A stretch of DNA of 64,000 bases, taken from positions 1,856,746 to 1,920,745 of the forward strand of contig KV748194.1 in assembly GCA_001692895.1 (NCBI GenBank), read 5' to 3'. The stretch comes from Cenococcum geophilum 1.58. Its lineage: Eukaryota > Ascomycota > Dothideomycetes > Gloniales > Gloniaceae. The translations under genes were made by a program, and so were the position numbers. The notes beneath the pieces are model-generated. The model had not been told where the DNA came from and did no database searches. It saw only the letters and a program-made list of their open reading frames with translations. Positions 31,155-42,720 of the stretch are shown here, one piece after another (within the stretch, counting starts at the first letter, position 1; each line of letters opens with the position of its first letter).

Positions 31155-34131
31155 TTACCCTATATTTATAGTTAATCTTTAATCGCTAGTAACGCCGCAA
31201 TAACGTCACGCTCTTAATACCTATTAAGTAGTATGCGTAGAGCTGTCCGAGGGCTCTCTACTCGCACTAAGATAGTAAGAATTAGCCGTAGGTTAATAGA
31301 GATATTTGCGTTTTAGATTAGGCGCTGCTATTATATAAGTACCCCACTAAAATAAGCCCCTAAGGGGCTATAGATAAAGGCTTTAAGAGGACTCCTTAGA
31401 AGTTAGATATATATACTATTTTAACGCTTTTTTACCCACTTAAAGCTATTTACAAAAGCTAATCTAGTAAGTACTATATTTACTTCTATTGTTAATTAAC
31501 CTATTATATAGCCGCTCCCTTACTAACCCTCTAGGCCTATATAACCCGCCTAATCTCCTTAATAACCTTAAGCTATAAGGAGTACTATTAGAGCTCGTTT
31601 TACTAGCTAGCCCGCTATTCTACTACCCTATTTAGAATCTAGCGCTACTATAAAAGGATTACCTCTAAAGCCCTTTAGTCTACTTATACTAAAGGGCTAT
31701 ATAGGACTTTACTATACGGCATATATAATATACAGGCGGCTACTTAGGCGGCTACTTAGGCTTAGGCCTTACCTTAGCTATAGCTATAGCTACGGCGGCG
31801 CTAGTAAAGGGGAAGCTATAGCGCTTATCCTAGGCTAATATATCCTAGCTTAATTCCGTAATAGATAAAGGCGCTAATAGACGTACCGTTAGTAGACGTG
31901 TATTAATAGGTATACCTTAATTATAAAATATATAGATGCTAAAGGGACCTTAAGCTAAAAGGTAAGACTACTAGACGTAAGCAATTAAAGCTACAAAGAC
32001 TACCGCCTACTAGAACTCGGCTATATAGTTAAATAACGCCTATAGCTATCGTACTTAGGCGTCTATAGTCTTTAGGCGGTCCATAATAGCCAGTACGGCC
32101 TAGTTAGAGTATTAATAGCTAGCTAGGGCCTTCTTCCTCTCTACTATAGGCAGGCTTTAACCTTCTGTACAAAGGGTAAATAGGCCTTATATTAGAAGAC
32201 CAGGTAGTTCTATATAGGGCTACTTAGGAATAATCTCTAGCGGAGGACTACTAATTCCTATAGAATAACCTCCTAGAGGTAAAATAAGGAGGTTATAGCG
32301 CGCTATAGCCGTAAGGTTATTAACCTAGCCCAACCTAAGGCTAAACTAACCCTTTTTAAACGTCTAGCTCTGGCTAAATTATTAATTAGTAGTACATTAG
32401 GGGGGGGCAACGCTTACCCCTACAAATCTTAAAGCAGCTTATCTACGCGCGAATAGCGGCCATTGTCTGTATAAACTCCCGCGGTAGCAAAGTTTAAATA
32501 ATAACAGCTAACTATCTCTACTCTCCTAGTTTCTACCTGCAGCGTATCTAATCTAGTCCTTACTAACCCCTTTTAGCTCCGCTATTTTAGCGCTAGCGCT
32601 TTTGCCTAATATAGGTCCTTCTTTATAAGAAGACGCTAATGGCCTAAAACTCCTTAGTAACCACTACTCCCGCTACGAGTTATACAAGAACGCCGTTTAC
32701 GGTCCCCAGCGCTGGCTCATTAATTAGATGGTATTATACCTACACTAGACTACTTAACTAAAAGTCTAAAAAATAGCTTGATTGCTAAGGTCCCAGCAGT
32801 ATAAGAGGTAGAAAGCTAGCCCGACTAAGTATAATAAGATAAGCGGCTTCTTATTAACGTAAGCTCTAATAGTCCTTAAGACGGCTATACTTAGTTTTAC
32901 TTACTAGCGCGTATAGTAAATACTTAGGGCCATATTAATATATAGGACCTTCCCCTTTAAACTTAAAAAGGTAAAATAGGTCTTAAAGATCTTAGCGGAG
33001 CGCCTATCGCCGCCATGAGGTAAGTATATAGTAGCCTAGTAGGATATTCTATAAGCGTGTGCAGAGGTAGCATTCTAGTAAAGGAGTCTCCGCCAGGCCT
33101 ATAGCTTACGCGTAAACGCTCTTAAACTTATCCTTAATATATCCATTAAGTAGCATTATCTCTACCTTCTTATCTATAAACTACTCCTTTTCCCACTACG
33201 CGTCCCTCCATTATAAAACCTTTAGGTAATCCCTAATGTTATCCTCCCGTAGGGACTAGTGGCTATTTATCCCTATACCCTTCTACGTCTAGTAAAGGTT
33301 TATTAGGGTAGTAACGTAGCCGTAAACTAAGCGCTAGGAAAGCCGCGTCTTATTTTAGGGTACGTTATTACTAGCCTTACAGCTTTTTGCCTTTAGTAGC
33401 CGGCCTATAACCTCCTTAATAAGGAAAAAAAGTAGCCTCTCTTCTATAACGGTATTACTGTTATAGTACTACTTCCGCTTATAAAAAGTCTAGAAAGACG
33501 CGCGTTAGTTATAAATATACTACTCCATAAAGTACCTACCTACTTACCTTAAACTCTTTCTACTTTAGCTTATAATTTAGAGACGTGTTTTTAGGTCTTT
33601 TAAAATATATAAGGGTAAGAATACTCTACGCGTTAGCGCGTAGTTTGGCATTATTTATAACGCTAATCTTTACGCGACTAATTAATGGCATTTTTAAGAT
33701 ATATAGGACGCTACTAGAGAAGCTGCGCCCTAAGGGGGGGTTCCTATTTTCCTATATACGCAGATATAGACCAAAAAAGGGAGGTAGAGAAAGTATACCT
33801 ACTAGCCGCTTAGTAAGTAACTTTACCGTATAGGGTAAATATATAGGCACATGGCTGGGCTAATAGGCCAATAGTACGCGCGTATTAGCGACTTAATTAG
33901 TAGGGGTAAAGATATTTAAAGATGTCTACAGCTTAGCTATAGGCTTAGCCGTAGATATCCGCGAATATTAATAGGGGTTATATATATTATATGCGGCTTA
34001 GCAACTAAGTAGGCGCTTAGCTAAGCTATAAACACTAATAGTATATTTATAGTTCAATTTATATAGCTAAATTAGCCGCTAAGTCATAATTTAGTAGATA
34101 GGAGGCCTATGCGCTTAGCGGTATATAGATA
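31155..34131 (-). mobile_element. Crypton unit 5, rich in small indels
   Basis: 2977 bp. From about 31440 to 33180 it has many single-base insertions and deletions against all other units, unlike the transition-only differences elsewhere. After about 33180 indels cease and the sequence switches to the variant set of units 2 and 8. Sequencing or assembly error is likely in the indel-rich part. Confidence 0.65.
31426..33590 (-). pseudogene. Crypton recombinase, unit 5
   Basis: Homologous to the unit-1 gene, with the stop at 31426-31428. The reading frame is scrambled by many one-base indels, so domain boundaries can be placed only by alignment to the sister units. Confidence 0.55.
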
Positions 34132-37044
34132 TTACCCTATATCTACAGTTAATCTTTTATCGCTAGCAACGCCGTAGCAATATCGCGCTCTTAATACCCG
34201 TTAAGTGGTATACGTAGAGCTATCTAAGGGCTCTTTGCTCGTACTAGGATGGCAAAAATTAGCCGTAGGTTAATAGAGATATTTGCGTTTTAGATTAGGC
34301 GCCGCTATTATATAAGTACCCTACTAAAATAAGCCCCTAAGGGGCTATAGATAAAGGCTTTAAGAGGACTCCTTAGAAGTTAGATATATATACTATTTTA
34401 ACGCTTTTTTACCCGCTTAAAGCCGTTTATAAAGCTAATCTAGTAAGTACTATATTTACTTCTATTGTTAATTAACCTATTATATAGCCGCTTCCTTACT
34501 AACCCTTTAGGCCTATATAACCCGCCTAATTTCCTTAATAACCTTAAGCTATAAGGAGTACTATTAGAGCTCGTTCTACTAGCTAGCCCGCTATCTACTA
34601 CCCTATTTAGAATCTAGCGCTACTATAAAAGAATTACCTTTAAGCCCTTTAGTCTACTTATACTAAAAAGCCTATACGGACTTTATTATACGGTATATAT
34701 AATATACGGGCGGCTACTTAGGCAGCTACTTAGGCTTAGGCCCTTGCTATAGCTACGGCGGCGCTAGTAAAGGGGAAGCTATAGCGCTTATCTAGGCTAA
34801 TATATCCTAGCTTAATTCCGTAATAGATAAAGGCGCTAATAAATGTGCCGTTAGTAGACGTACTATTAATAGGTATACTATTAAACGCGAATATACGGAT
34901 GCTAAAGGGACCTTAAGCTAAAAGGTAAGGCTACTAGATATAAGCAATTAAAGCTACAAAAACTGCGCTTACTAAAACTCGGCTATACGGTTAAATAACG
35001 CCTATAGCTTATATACTTAGGCGTCTATAGTCCTTAGGCAGTCCATAATAGCCAGTACGGCCTAGTAGAGTATTAATAGCTAGCTAGGGCCTTCTTCCTT
35101 CTACTATAGGCAGGCTTTAACCTTCTGCGTAAAGGGTAAATAGGCCTTATATTAGAAGACCAGGTAGTTCTATATAGGGCTACTTAGGAATATCTCGCGG
35201 AGGACTACTAAGTCCTATAGAATAACCTCCTAGAGGTAAAATAGGAGGTTTATAGCGCCTATAGCCGTAAGGTTATTAACCTAGCTAACCTAAGGGCTAA
35301 ACTAACCCTTTTAAACGTCTAGCTCTGGCTAAATTATTAATAGTAGTACATTAGGGGGGGCAACGCTTACCCTACAAATCTTAAAGCAGCTTATCTACGG
35401 CGAATAGCCGGCCATTGTCTGTATAAACTCCCGCGGTAGCAAGTTTAAATAATAGCTAACTATCTACTCCTAGTTTTACCTGCTAGCGTATCTAATCTAG
35501 TCCTTACTAACCCCTTTTAGCTCCGCTATTTTAGCGCTAGCGCTTTGCCTAATATAGGTCTTCTTTTATAAGAAGACGCTAATGGCCTAAAACTCCTTAG
35601 TAACCTACTCCCGCTGCGAGTTATACAAGAAGGCTGTCTTACGGTCCCCAGCGCTGCTCTTAATTAGATGGATATTATACCACACTAACTACTTACTAAA
35701 GTCTAAAAATAGCTTATTGCTAAGGTCCCAGCAGTATAGGAGGTAGAAAGCTAGCCCGCTAAGTATATAGATAAGCGGCTTCTTATTACGTAAAGCTCTA
35801 ATAGTCTTAAGACGGCTATACTAGTTTTACTTACTAGCGTATATAGTAAATATTAGGGGCATATAATATATAGGACCTTCCCCCTTAAACTTAAAGGTAA
35901 ATAGGTTTAAGATCTTAGCGGAGCGCCTATTGCCGCCATGGGTAAGTATATAGTAGCCTAGTAGGATATCTATAAGCGTGCAAAGGTAGCATTTTAGTAA
36001 GGAGTCTCTGCGGGCCTATAGCTTACGGCAGATACTCTTAAACTTATCCTTTATATATCCGTTAAGTAGTATATCCCTACCTTTATCTATAAACTACTCC
36101 TTTTCCTACTATACGTCCCTCTGTTATAAAACCTTTAGGTAATCCCTAATATTATCCTCCCGTAGGGACTAGTGGCTATTTATCCCTATACCCTTTTACG
36201 TCTAGTAAAGGTCTATTAAGGTAGTAATATAGCCGTAAACTAAGCGCTAGGAGAGCCGCGTCTTATCCTAGGGCACATTATTACTAGCCTTATAGCTTTT
36301 TACTTTTAGTAGCCGGCCTAAAACCTCCTTAATAAGAAAAAAAAGTAGCTTCTTTTCCGTAATAGTATTGCTGTTATAGTACTACTTCCGCTTATAAAAA
36401 GCTTAGGAAGACACGCGTTAGTTATAAATATACTACTCCGTAAAGCACCTACCTACTTATCTTAAACTCTTTCTACTTTGGCTTATAATTTAAAAACATA
36501 TTTTTAGATCTCTTAGAACGTATAAAGGTAAAAATACTCTATACGTTAGCGTGTAGTTTAGTATTATTTATAACGTTAATCTTTACACAATTAATTAATG
36601 GCATTTTTAAGATATATAGGACGCTGCTAGAGAAGCTGCGCCCTAAGGGGGGGTTCCTATTTTCCTATATACGCAGATATAAACTAGGGAGAAGAGGTAG
36701 AGAAAGTATACCTACCGGCCGCTTAGTAAGTAACTTTACCGTATAGGGTAAATATACAGGCGTATAGCTAGGCTAATAGGCTAATAGTACACGTGTATTA
36801 GTAACTTAATTAGTAGGGGTAAAGATATTTAAAGATATCTACGGCTTAGCTATAGGCTTAGCCGTAGATATCTGCGAATATTAATAGGGGTTATATATAT
36901 TACGTGCGGCTTAGTAACTAAGCAGGCGCTTAGCTAAGCTGTAAATACTAATAGTATATCTATAGTTCAATTTATATAGCTAAATTAACCGCTAAGTTAC
37001 AATTTGGCAGATAGGAGGCCCGTGCACTTAGCGGTATATAAATA
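34132..37044 (-). mobile_element. Crypton unit 6
   Basis: Full-length unit of 2913 bp. The CTATAG run near 34745 is shortened compared with units 1-3. It is closest to unit 4. Confidence 0.75.
34393..36510 (-). pseudogene. Crypton recombinase, unit 6
   Basis: Collinear with unit 1, with the stop at 34393-34395. All domains are present but interrupted by RIP-type stops. The Gln/Leu tract near 34745 is much shorter. Confidence 0.7.
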
Positions 37045-37665
37045 TTACCCTATATTTATAGTTAATCTTTAATCGCTAGCAACGCCACAATAACGTCGCG
37101 CTCTTAATACCTATTAAGTAGTATGCGTAGAGCTGTCCGAGGGCTCTCTACTCGCACTAAGATAGCAAGAATTAGCCATAGGTTAATAGAGATATTTATA
37201 TTTTAGATTAGGCGCCGCTATTATATAAGTACCCCTATAGGACGCTGCTAGAGAAGCTGCGCCCTAAGGGGGGGTTCCTATTTTCCTATATACGCAGATA
37301 TAAACTAGGGAGGAAAGGTAAAGAAAGTATACCTACTGGCCGCTTAGTAAGTAACTTTACCGTATAGGGTAAATATACAGGCGTATAGCTAGGCCAATAG
37401 GCTAATAGTACGCGTGTATTAGTAACTTAATTAGTAGGGGTAAAGACATTTAAAGATATCTACGGCTTAGCTATAGGCTTAGCCGTAGATATCTACGAAT
37501 ATTAATAGGGGTTATATATATTACATGCGGCTTAGTGACTAAGTAGGCGCTTAGCTAAGCCGTAAATACCAATAGTATATCCATAGTTCAATTTATATAG
37601 CTAAATTAGCCACTAAGTCACAATTTGGCAGATAGGAGGCCCGTGCACTTAGCGGTATATAGATA
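37045..37665 (-). mobile_element. Crypton unit 7, 621-bp deletion remnant
   Basis: About 190 bases of unit start (to about 37233, ending ataagtacccc) are joined directly to the last about 430 bases of a unit (from tataggacgctgctagag). The whole recombinase gene is lost. The right part is nearly identical to the end of unit 4. Confidence 0.7.
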
Positions 37666-40503
37666 TTACCCTATATTTATAGTTAATCTTTAATCGCTAG
37701 TAACGCCGCAATAACGTCACGCTCTTAATACCTATTAAGTAGTATGCGTAGAGCTGTCCGAGGGCTCTCTACTCGCACTAAGATAGTAAGAATTAGCCGT
37801 AGGTTAATAGAGATATTTGCGTTTTAGATTAGGCGCTGCTATTATATAAGTACCCCACTAAAATAAGCCCCTAAGGGGCTATAGATAAAGGCTTTAAGAG
37901 GACTCCTTAGAAGTTAGATATATATACTATTTTAAAGCTTTTTTACCTACTTAAAGCTATTTATAAAGCTAATTTAGCAAGCACTACATTTACTCCTACT
38001 ATTAATTAACCTACTATATAGCCGCTTCCTCGCTAACCCTTTAGGCCTATATAACCCGCCTAATCTCCTTAATAACCTTAAGCCGTAAGGAGTACTATTA
38101 GAGNTNNTTTTACCGGCTAGCCTACTATNTACTACCCTATTTAGAATCTAGCGCTACTATAAAAGGATTACCTCTAAGCCCTTTAGTCTACTTATACTAA
38201 AGGGCCTATATAGACTTTACTATACGGCATATACAATATACGGACGGTTGCTTAGGCGGCTACTTAGGCTTAGGCCCTTACTATAGCTATAACTATAGCT
38301 ATAGCTACGGCGGCGCTAGTAAAGGGGAAGCTATAGCGCTTATCCAGGCTAATATATCCTAGCTTAATTCCGCAATAGATAAAGGCGCTAGTAGACGTAC
38401 TATTAGTAAACGTGCTATTAGTAGGTATACCGTTAGATATAAATATATAGATGCTAAAGAGGCCTTAAGCCAAAAGGTAAGGCTACTAGACGTAAGTAAT
38501 TAAAGCTATAAAGACTACGCCCACTAGGACTCGGCTATATAGTTAAACAACACCTATAGCTCACGTACTTGGGCGTTTATAGTCTTTAGGCGGTCTATAA
38601 TAGCTGGCACGGCCTAGTAGAGTATTAATAGCTAGCTAGGGCCTTCTTTCTCCTACTATAGGTAGGCTTCAACCTTCCGTGCAAAGGGTAGATAGGCCTT
38701 ATATTAGAAGACCGGGTAGTTCTATATAGGGCTACTTAGGAACATCTCGCGGAGGACTACTAAGTCCTATAGGATAACCTCCTAGAGGTAAAATAAGAGG
38801 TTTATAGCGCCTATAGCTGTAAGGTTGTTAACCTAGCCAACCTAAGGGCTAAACTAACCCTTTTAGACGTCTAGCTCTGGCCAAATCGTTAATAGTAGTA
38901 CATTAGGGGGGGCGACGCTTACCCTATAAATCTTAAAGCAGCCCATCTACGGTAAATAGCCAGCTATTATCCGCATAAACTCCTACAGCAGTAAGTTTAA
39001 ATAGTAGCTAACTATCTACTCCTAGTTCTACCTACTAGCGCGTTTAATCTAGTCCTCGCTAACCCCTTTTAGCTCTACTGTCTTAGCGCTAGCGCTTCGC
39101 CTAATATAGGTCTTCTTTTATAAAAAGATGCTAACGGCCTAAAACGCCTTAGTAACTTACTTCCGCTATAAGTTATATAAGAAGGCCGTCTTATAGTCCC
39201 CGGCGCTGCTCTTAATTAGGCGGATATTATACTACGCTAACCGCTTACTAAAGTCTAGGAATAGCTTGTTGCTAAGGTTCTAGCGGTATAAGAGGCAAAA
39301 AGCTAGCCCGCTAAGTATATAGATGAGCGGCTTCTTATTATATAGAGCTCTAATAGTTTTAAGGCGGTTATACTAGTTCTACTTACCGGCGCATATAGTA
39401 AATATTAGGGGCATATAACGTNTAGGACCTTCCCCCTTAAACTTAAANGTAAATAGGTCTAAGATCTNAGTAAAGCACNTATTACCGCCGCGGGTAAGTA
39501 TATAATNGCCTAGTAGGATATCTACAAGCGTGNNGAGGTAGTATTTTAGTAAGGAGTCTCCGNNGGCCCATAGCTCGCNGTANANACTCTTAAACTCGTC
39601 CTCCGTATATCCGTTAAGCAGCGTATTCCTACCCTTATTTATAAACTATTCCTTTTCCNACTACGCNTCCCTTNNTTATAAAACCTTTAGGTAATCCCTA
39701 ATGTTATCCTCCCGTAGGGACTAGTGGCTATTTATCCCTATACCCTTCTACGTCTAGTAAAGGTTTATTAGGGTAGTAATGTAGCCGCAAACTAAGCGCT
39801 AGGAAAGCCGCGTCTTATCCTAGGGTACGTTATCACTAGCCTTACAGCTTTTTGCTTTTAGTAGCCGGCCTATAACCTCCTTAATAAGGAAAAGAAGTAG
39901 CTTCTCTTCTATAACGGTATTGCTATTATAGTACTACTTCCGCTTATAAAAAGCCTAGAAAGACGCGCGTTAGTTATAAATATACTACTCCGTAAAGTAC
40001 CTACCTACTTACCTTAAACTCTTTCTACTTTAGCTTATAATTTAGAGACGTGTTTTTAGGTCTTTTAAAACATATAAGGGTAAGAATACTCTGCGCGTTA
40101 GCGCGTAGTTTGGTATTATTTATAACGTTAATCTTTACGCGACTAATTAACGGCATTTTTAAGATATATAGGACGCTGCTAGAGAAGCTGCGCCCTAAGG
40201 GGGGGTTCCTATTTTCCTATATACGCAGATATAAACCAAAGAGGAGAGGTAGAGAAAGTATACCTATTAGCCGCTTAGTAAGTAACTTTACCGCATAGGG
40301 TAAATATATAGGCGCACGGCTGGGCCAATAGGCTAATAGTACGCGCGCATCAGCGACTTAATTAGTAGGGGTAAAGACATTCGAAGATGTCCACGGCTTA
40401 GCTGTAGGCTCGGCCGTGGACATCCACAAATATCGACGGGGGTTGTATATATTACGTGCGGCTCAGCGACTAAGCGGGCGCTCAGCCGAGCCGTAAACAC
40501 CAC
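37666..40503 (-). mobile_element. Crypton unit 8, cut on the right by LTR element C
   Basis: 2838 bp, missing the last about 95 bases of the unit, where an LTR begins. Its outer 120 bases (40380-40503) keep CpA, TpG and CpG sites such as ggctcggccgtggacatcc and are the least mutated copy of that stretch. N characters cluster at 38100-38130 and 39420-39680. Confidence 0.75.
37927..40055 (-). pseudogene. Crypton recombinase, unit 8
   Basis: Collinear with unit 1, with the stop at 37927-37929. It shares variants with unit 2. Core motifs are present, with RIP-type stops. Confidence 0.68.
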
Positions 40504-40968
40504 TGTATCTTCTCTCTACCCTCTATTTATACTTTTCTTTATATAAGATACTATAAAATAAAATAAAAAGAGTAAAAAAGAGAGGAGATTAAAATTAGTA
40601 ACTTTTATCTATTCCTTAATATCCTCTAGTTCTACAATCCGATCCTTACCCTTTAGTGCTCCTATTGCCGCCACTATAGGCTAAGAATTTTTATTGTACG
40701 ACAAATACTAAGCTCTATAATCCTACTACTTATAATTTCTATAGCACCTACTATAGAACCCTAGGAGACTCTAATACTTAGTAAAGGGGCGAGGGCCTAC
40801 TAGATGTTATAGAGTCGCCATATAGGCTTTATAGGGCTAGCGTTAATTAGCTCTCTACCTTATATAAGTAATATAGGTTACTTATAATTATATTTAAAGA
40901 TATATAGCTCTAAATTAGAATTACATTTATATATAAGGGCCTCCCTATCCATACCTACTTCTCTAATA
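40504..40968 (-). repeat. Probable 3' LTR of element C
   Basis: It starts TGTATCTTCTC at the exact point where Crypton unit 8 stops matching its sisters. It ends CTCTAATA, where a C-to-T change would convert the usual CA. On the minus strand a G-rich tract (GTAGGGGGGGGG) lies immediately before it, as expected for a polypurine tract. The partner LTR is not in the window. Confidence 0.5.
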
Positions 40969-41063
40969 CCCCCCCCCTACCTAAGTGTAAGGGTGCTTTT
41001 AGTCCCTTACTCGGCTATATCCTGGGAGCTCTTAGGGGCTATTAAGGCTAGCCTTCGGCTAGG
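40969..41063. other. Polypurine tract and spacer before element B
   Basis: C-rich run (minus-strand G tract) at 40969-40980, then 80 bases of spacer. The end (taaggctagccttcggctagg) continues, after removing element B, into ccttaa at 50309, making an imperfect palindrome at the insertion site. Confidence 0.4.
41059..41063. repeat. Left target-site duplication of element B
   Basis: CTAGG, repeated at 50304-50308. Confidence 0.88.
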
Positions 41064-41488
41064 TGTTACGGACGCTTTAAGTACGATGTTACGACTACTT
41101 GGAGAAGAGACGGAAGAAGCTAGTTGGTTAATTTAGGCACGGTCCAGGATAGAGCTGGTAGAACCATATAACAAGGAATAGTAACCGAGGTTATATAATA
41201 TGCTACGTATTAAACGAGAGGAACGAGAGGAACTTATGTACCTTATGTATAAGACGTACATTACGTATAAGAAGGATTTTATAGGAGTATAGTCGTGTAT
41301 TTAAGGACCCTTAATCCCTACCAAGATAGTTCCTTCCTTATAGTGATTCTCAGAATATAATTAGAGTTAATCTATTAGGCAACCACTCCACCAGTTGTTA
41401 TTACGTTGTTAACTTTTATACTTGCATTTCCTACACACCTAGCCCAATAATAAGCCTATCATAGTTCTCGCTATAAGGTTCCGTTACA
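41064..41488 (+). repeat. Left LTR of element B
   Basis: 425 bp, TGTTACGGACGC to CCGTTACA. Less RIP-mutated than the right copy; for example it keeps gtacgatgttacgac where the right LTR has gtacaatattataac. Confidence 0.92.
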
Positions 41489-41532
41489 CAATTACTACCT
41501 AGTTATAGTATTAATATAAAAAGTCGAACAAC

Positions 41533-42720
41533 ATGCCACCAAAAGCAGCTACTATAACGCCATTAACGGCAGCAACTACTTTAAGGACAGGAGGTGATAC
41601 CAGTATGGCAGATACTGACTTATAGCAACCTGTGACGGTCAGATAGCTATAGGAGATAGTTAACTAGCTAATAGCTAACAATATAGTGTTAGAAGAAAGA
41701 CTTAATGGGATAGGAGCAGCAAAGATTAAGCTACTATTAATTAAGAGATTTATAGGAGAGAGGTTAAAGCTTAAAGGATTCCTTATACAGATGCACTTTA
41801 AGGTCTTATAAGAAGGAGTAAAGTTACCTACACCCGTGGATCGGATAGCCTACATAGGACTATTCTTATTAGGAAAAGCACTTAAGTGGTTTAAACCTTA
41901 CCTTATAGAGATATAGGTAAATAAAATAACGACCACTAACCAAGACATACGATTTATATTCTTAAGTTAGGAAGGATTTACAGAATAACTTACGCAGATA
42001 TTTGGAGACCCGAAAAAAACAACTATAGCGGAAAGAAAACTCTAGAACCTCGTGCAACGAACTTTAGTAATTAAGTATATAATATAGTTCCAGACACTAG
42101 TAATATAAGTAGAGTGGAATAATAGGGCGCTTATAGCATAGTATAAACAGGGACTTAAGGCTAAAGTCTAGGATGTAATTATTCTGATAAAAGATGCGGA
42201 CACCCTAAGGGAATTAATAGATTAAGCGATTAAGATCGATAATAGGATCTTTTAAAGGGAATAGGCTAAGAGAGGCTAGGATAGAGTTCTATAGTTATAT
42301 AAGGCGCAGAGCACGTAACAATAAAAGCTAAGTTAGAAACTATAGTATGGCGCAGAGCCAATGGACCTAAGTGGTACTAAAGAAGCCTATAAGAGATAGA
42401 GCAAACTATGGAAACCTAGAGGATAAGGNTTAAGTAATTAAAGGTCTAAGGAGCAAAGGCCGAATTAGGGATCTTAATAGTAGAAGACATTTAGGCGGAC
42501 TTTATAGTAAGAGAAATGGTTTAAAGAAGGAGCTTGTATAAATTGCGGAAAATAGGGTTATTATATTAGAGACTGTAGAAGTGGGTAGAGTTACTATATA
42601 GTAAAAGGCATAAGACTAGCAGACGATATATACGTATAGAGGGATAATAATATACTGCGAGGAATAAAAGAATATTTAATTAGAAGTTTTACGTTTTGTT
42701 ATAATAATATATACCGAATT
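41533..42720 (+). pseudogene. Element B gag
   Basis: Starts at the ATG at 41533 (MPPKAATITPLTAATTLRTG). A capsid-like region follows, with FIGERLKLKGFLIQMHFKVL at about 41750 and IAYIGLFLLGKALKWFKPYL at about 41850, typical of Ty3/Gypsy gag. The zinc knuckle at about 42533-42590 reads CINCGK-GYYIRDC, where the family His is Tyr. Several TAG/TAA stops are present. The encoded protein would have formed the particle and bound RNA. Confidence 0.75.

Larger units (their letters stand above)
13494..40503 (-). repeat. Head-to-tail array of Crypton units (about 2.93 kb)
   Basis: The same sequence recurs in direct orientation with unit starts at about 13493, 16424, 25732, 28675, 31155, 34132, 37045 and 37666. 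After removing the LTR element in unit 2, lengths are about 2931, 2931, 2943, 2480, 2977, 2913, 621 and 2838. Each full unit carries one minus-strand tyrosine recombinase pseudogene and about 700 bases of intergenic sequence. No host sequence lies between units. All are heavily RIP-mutated and differ from one another mainly by transitions. The first unit lacks the linker on its left (replaced by the MITE-like element), and the last lacks about 95 bases on its right (replaced by LTR element C). Confidence 0.85.

Noticed and set aside
13494-40503. Array of host transcription-factor genes (GCR1-like)
   Set aside because: The tyrosine-recombinase core with H-x-x-R and Tyr motifs precedes the GCR1_C-like domain, and units repeat with their intergenic DNA and RIP load, as expected of Cryptons.
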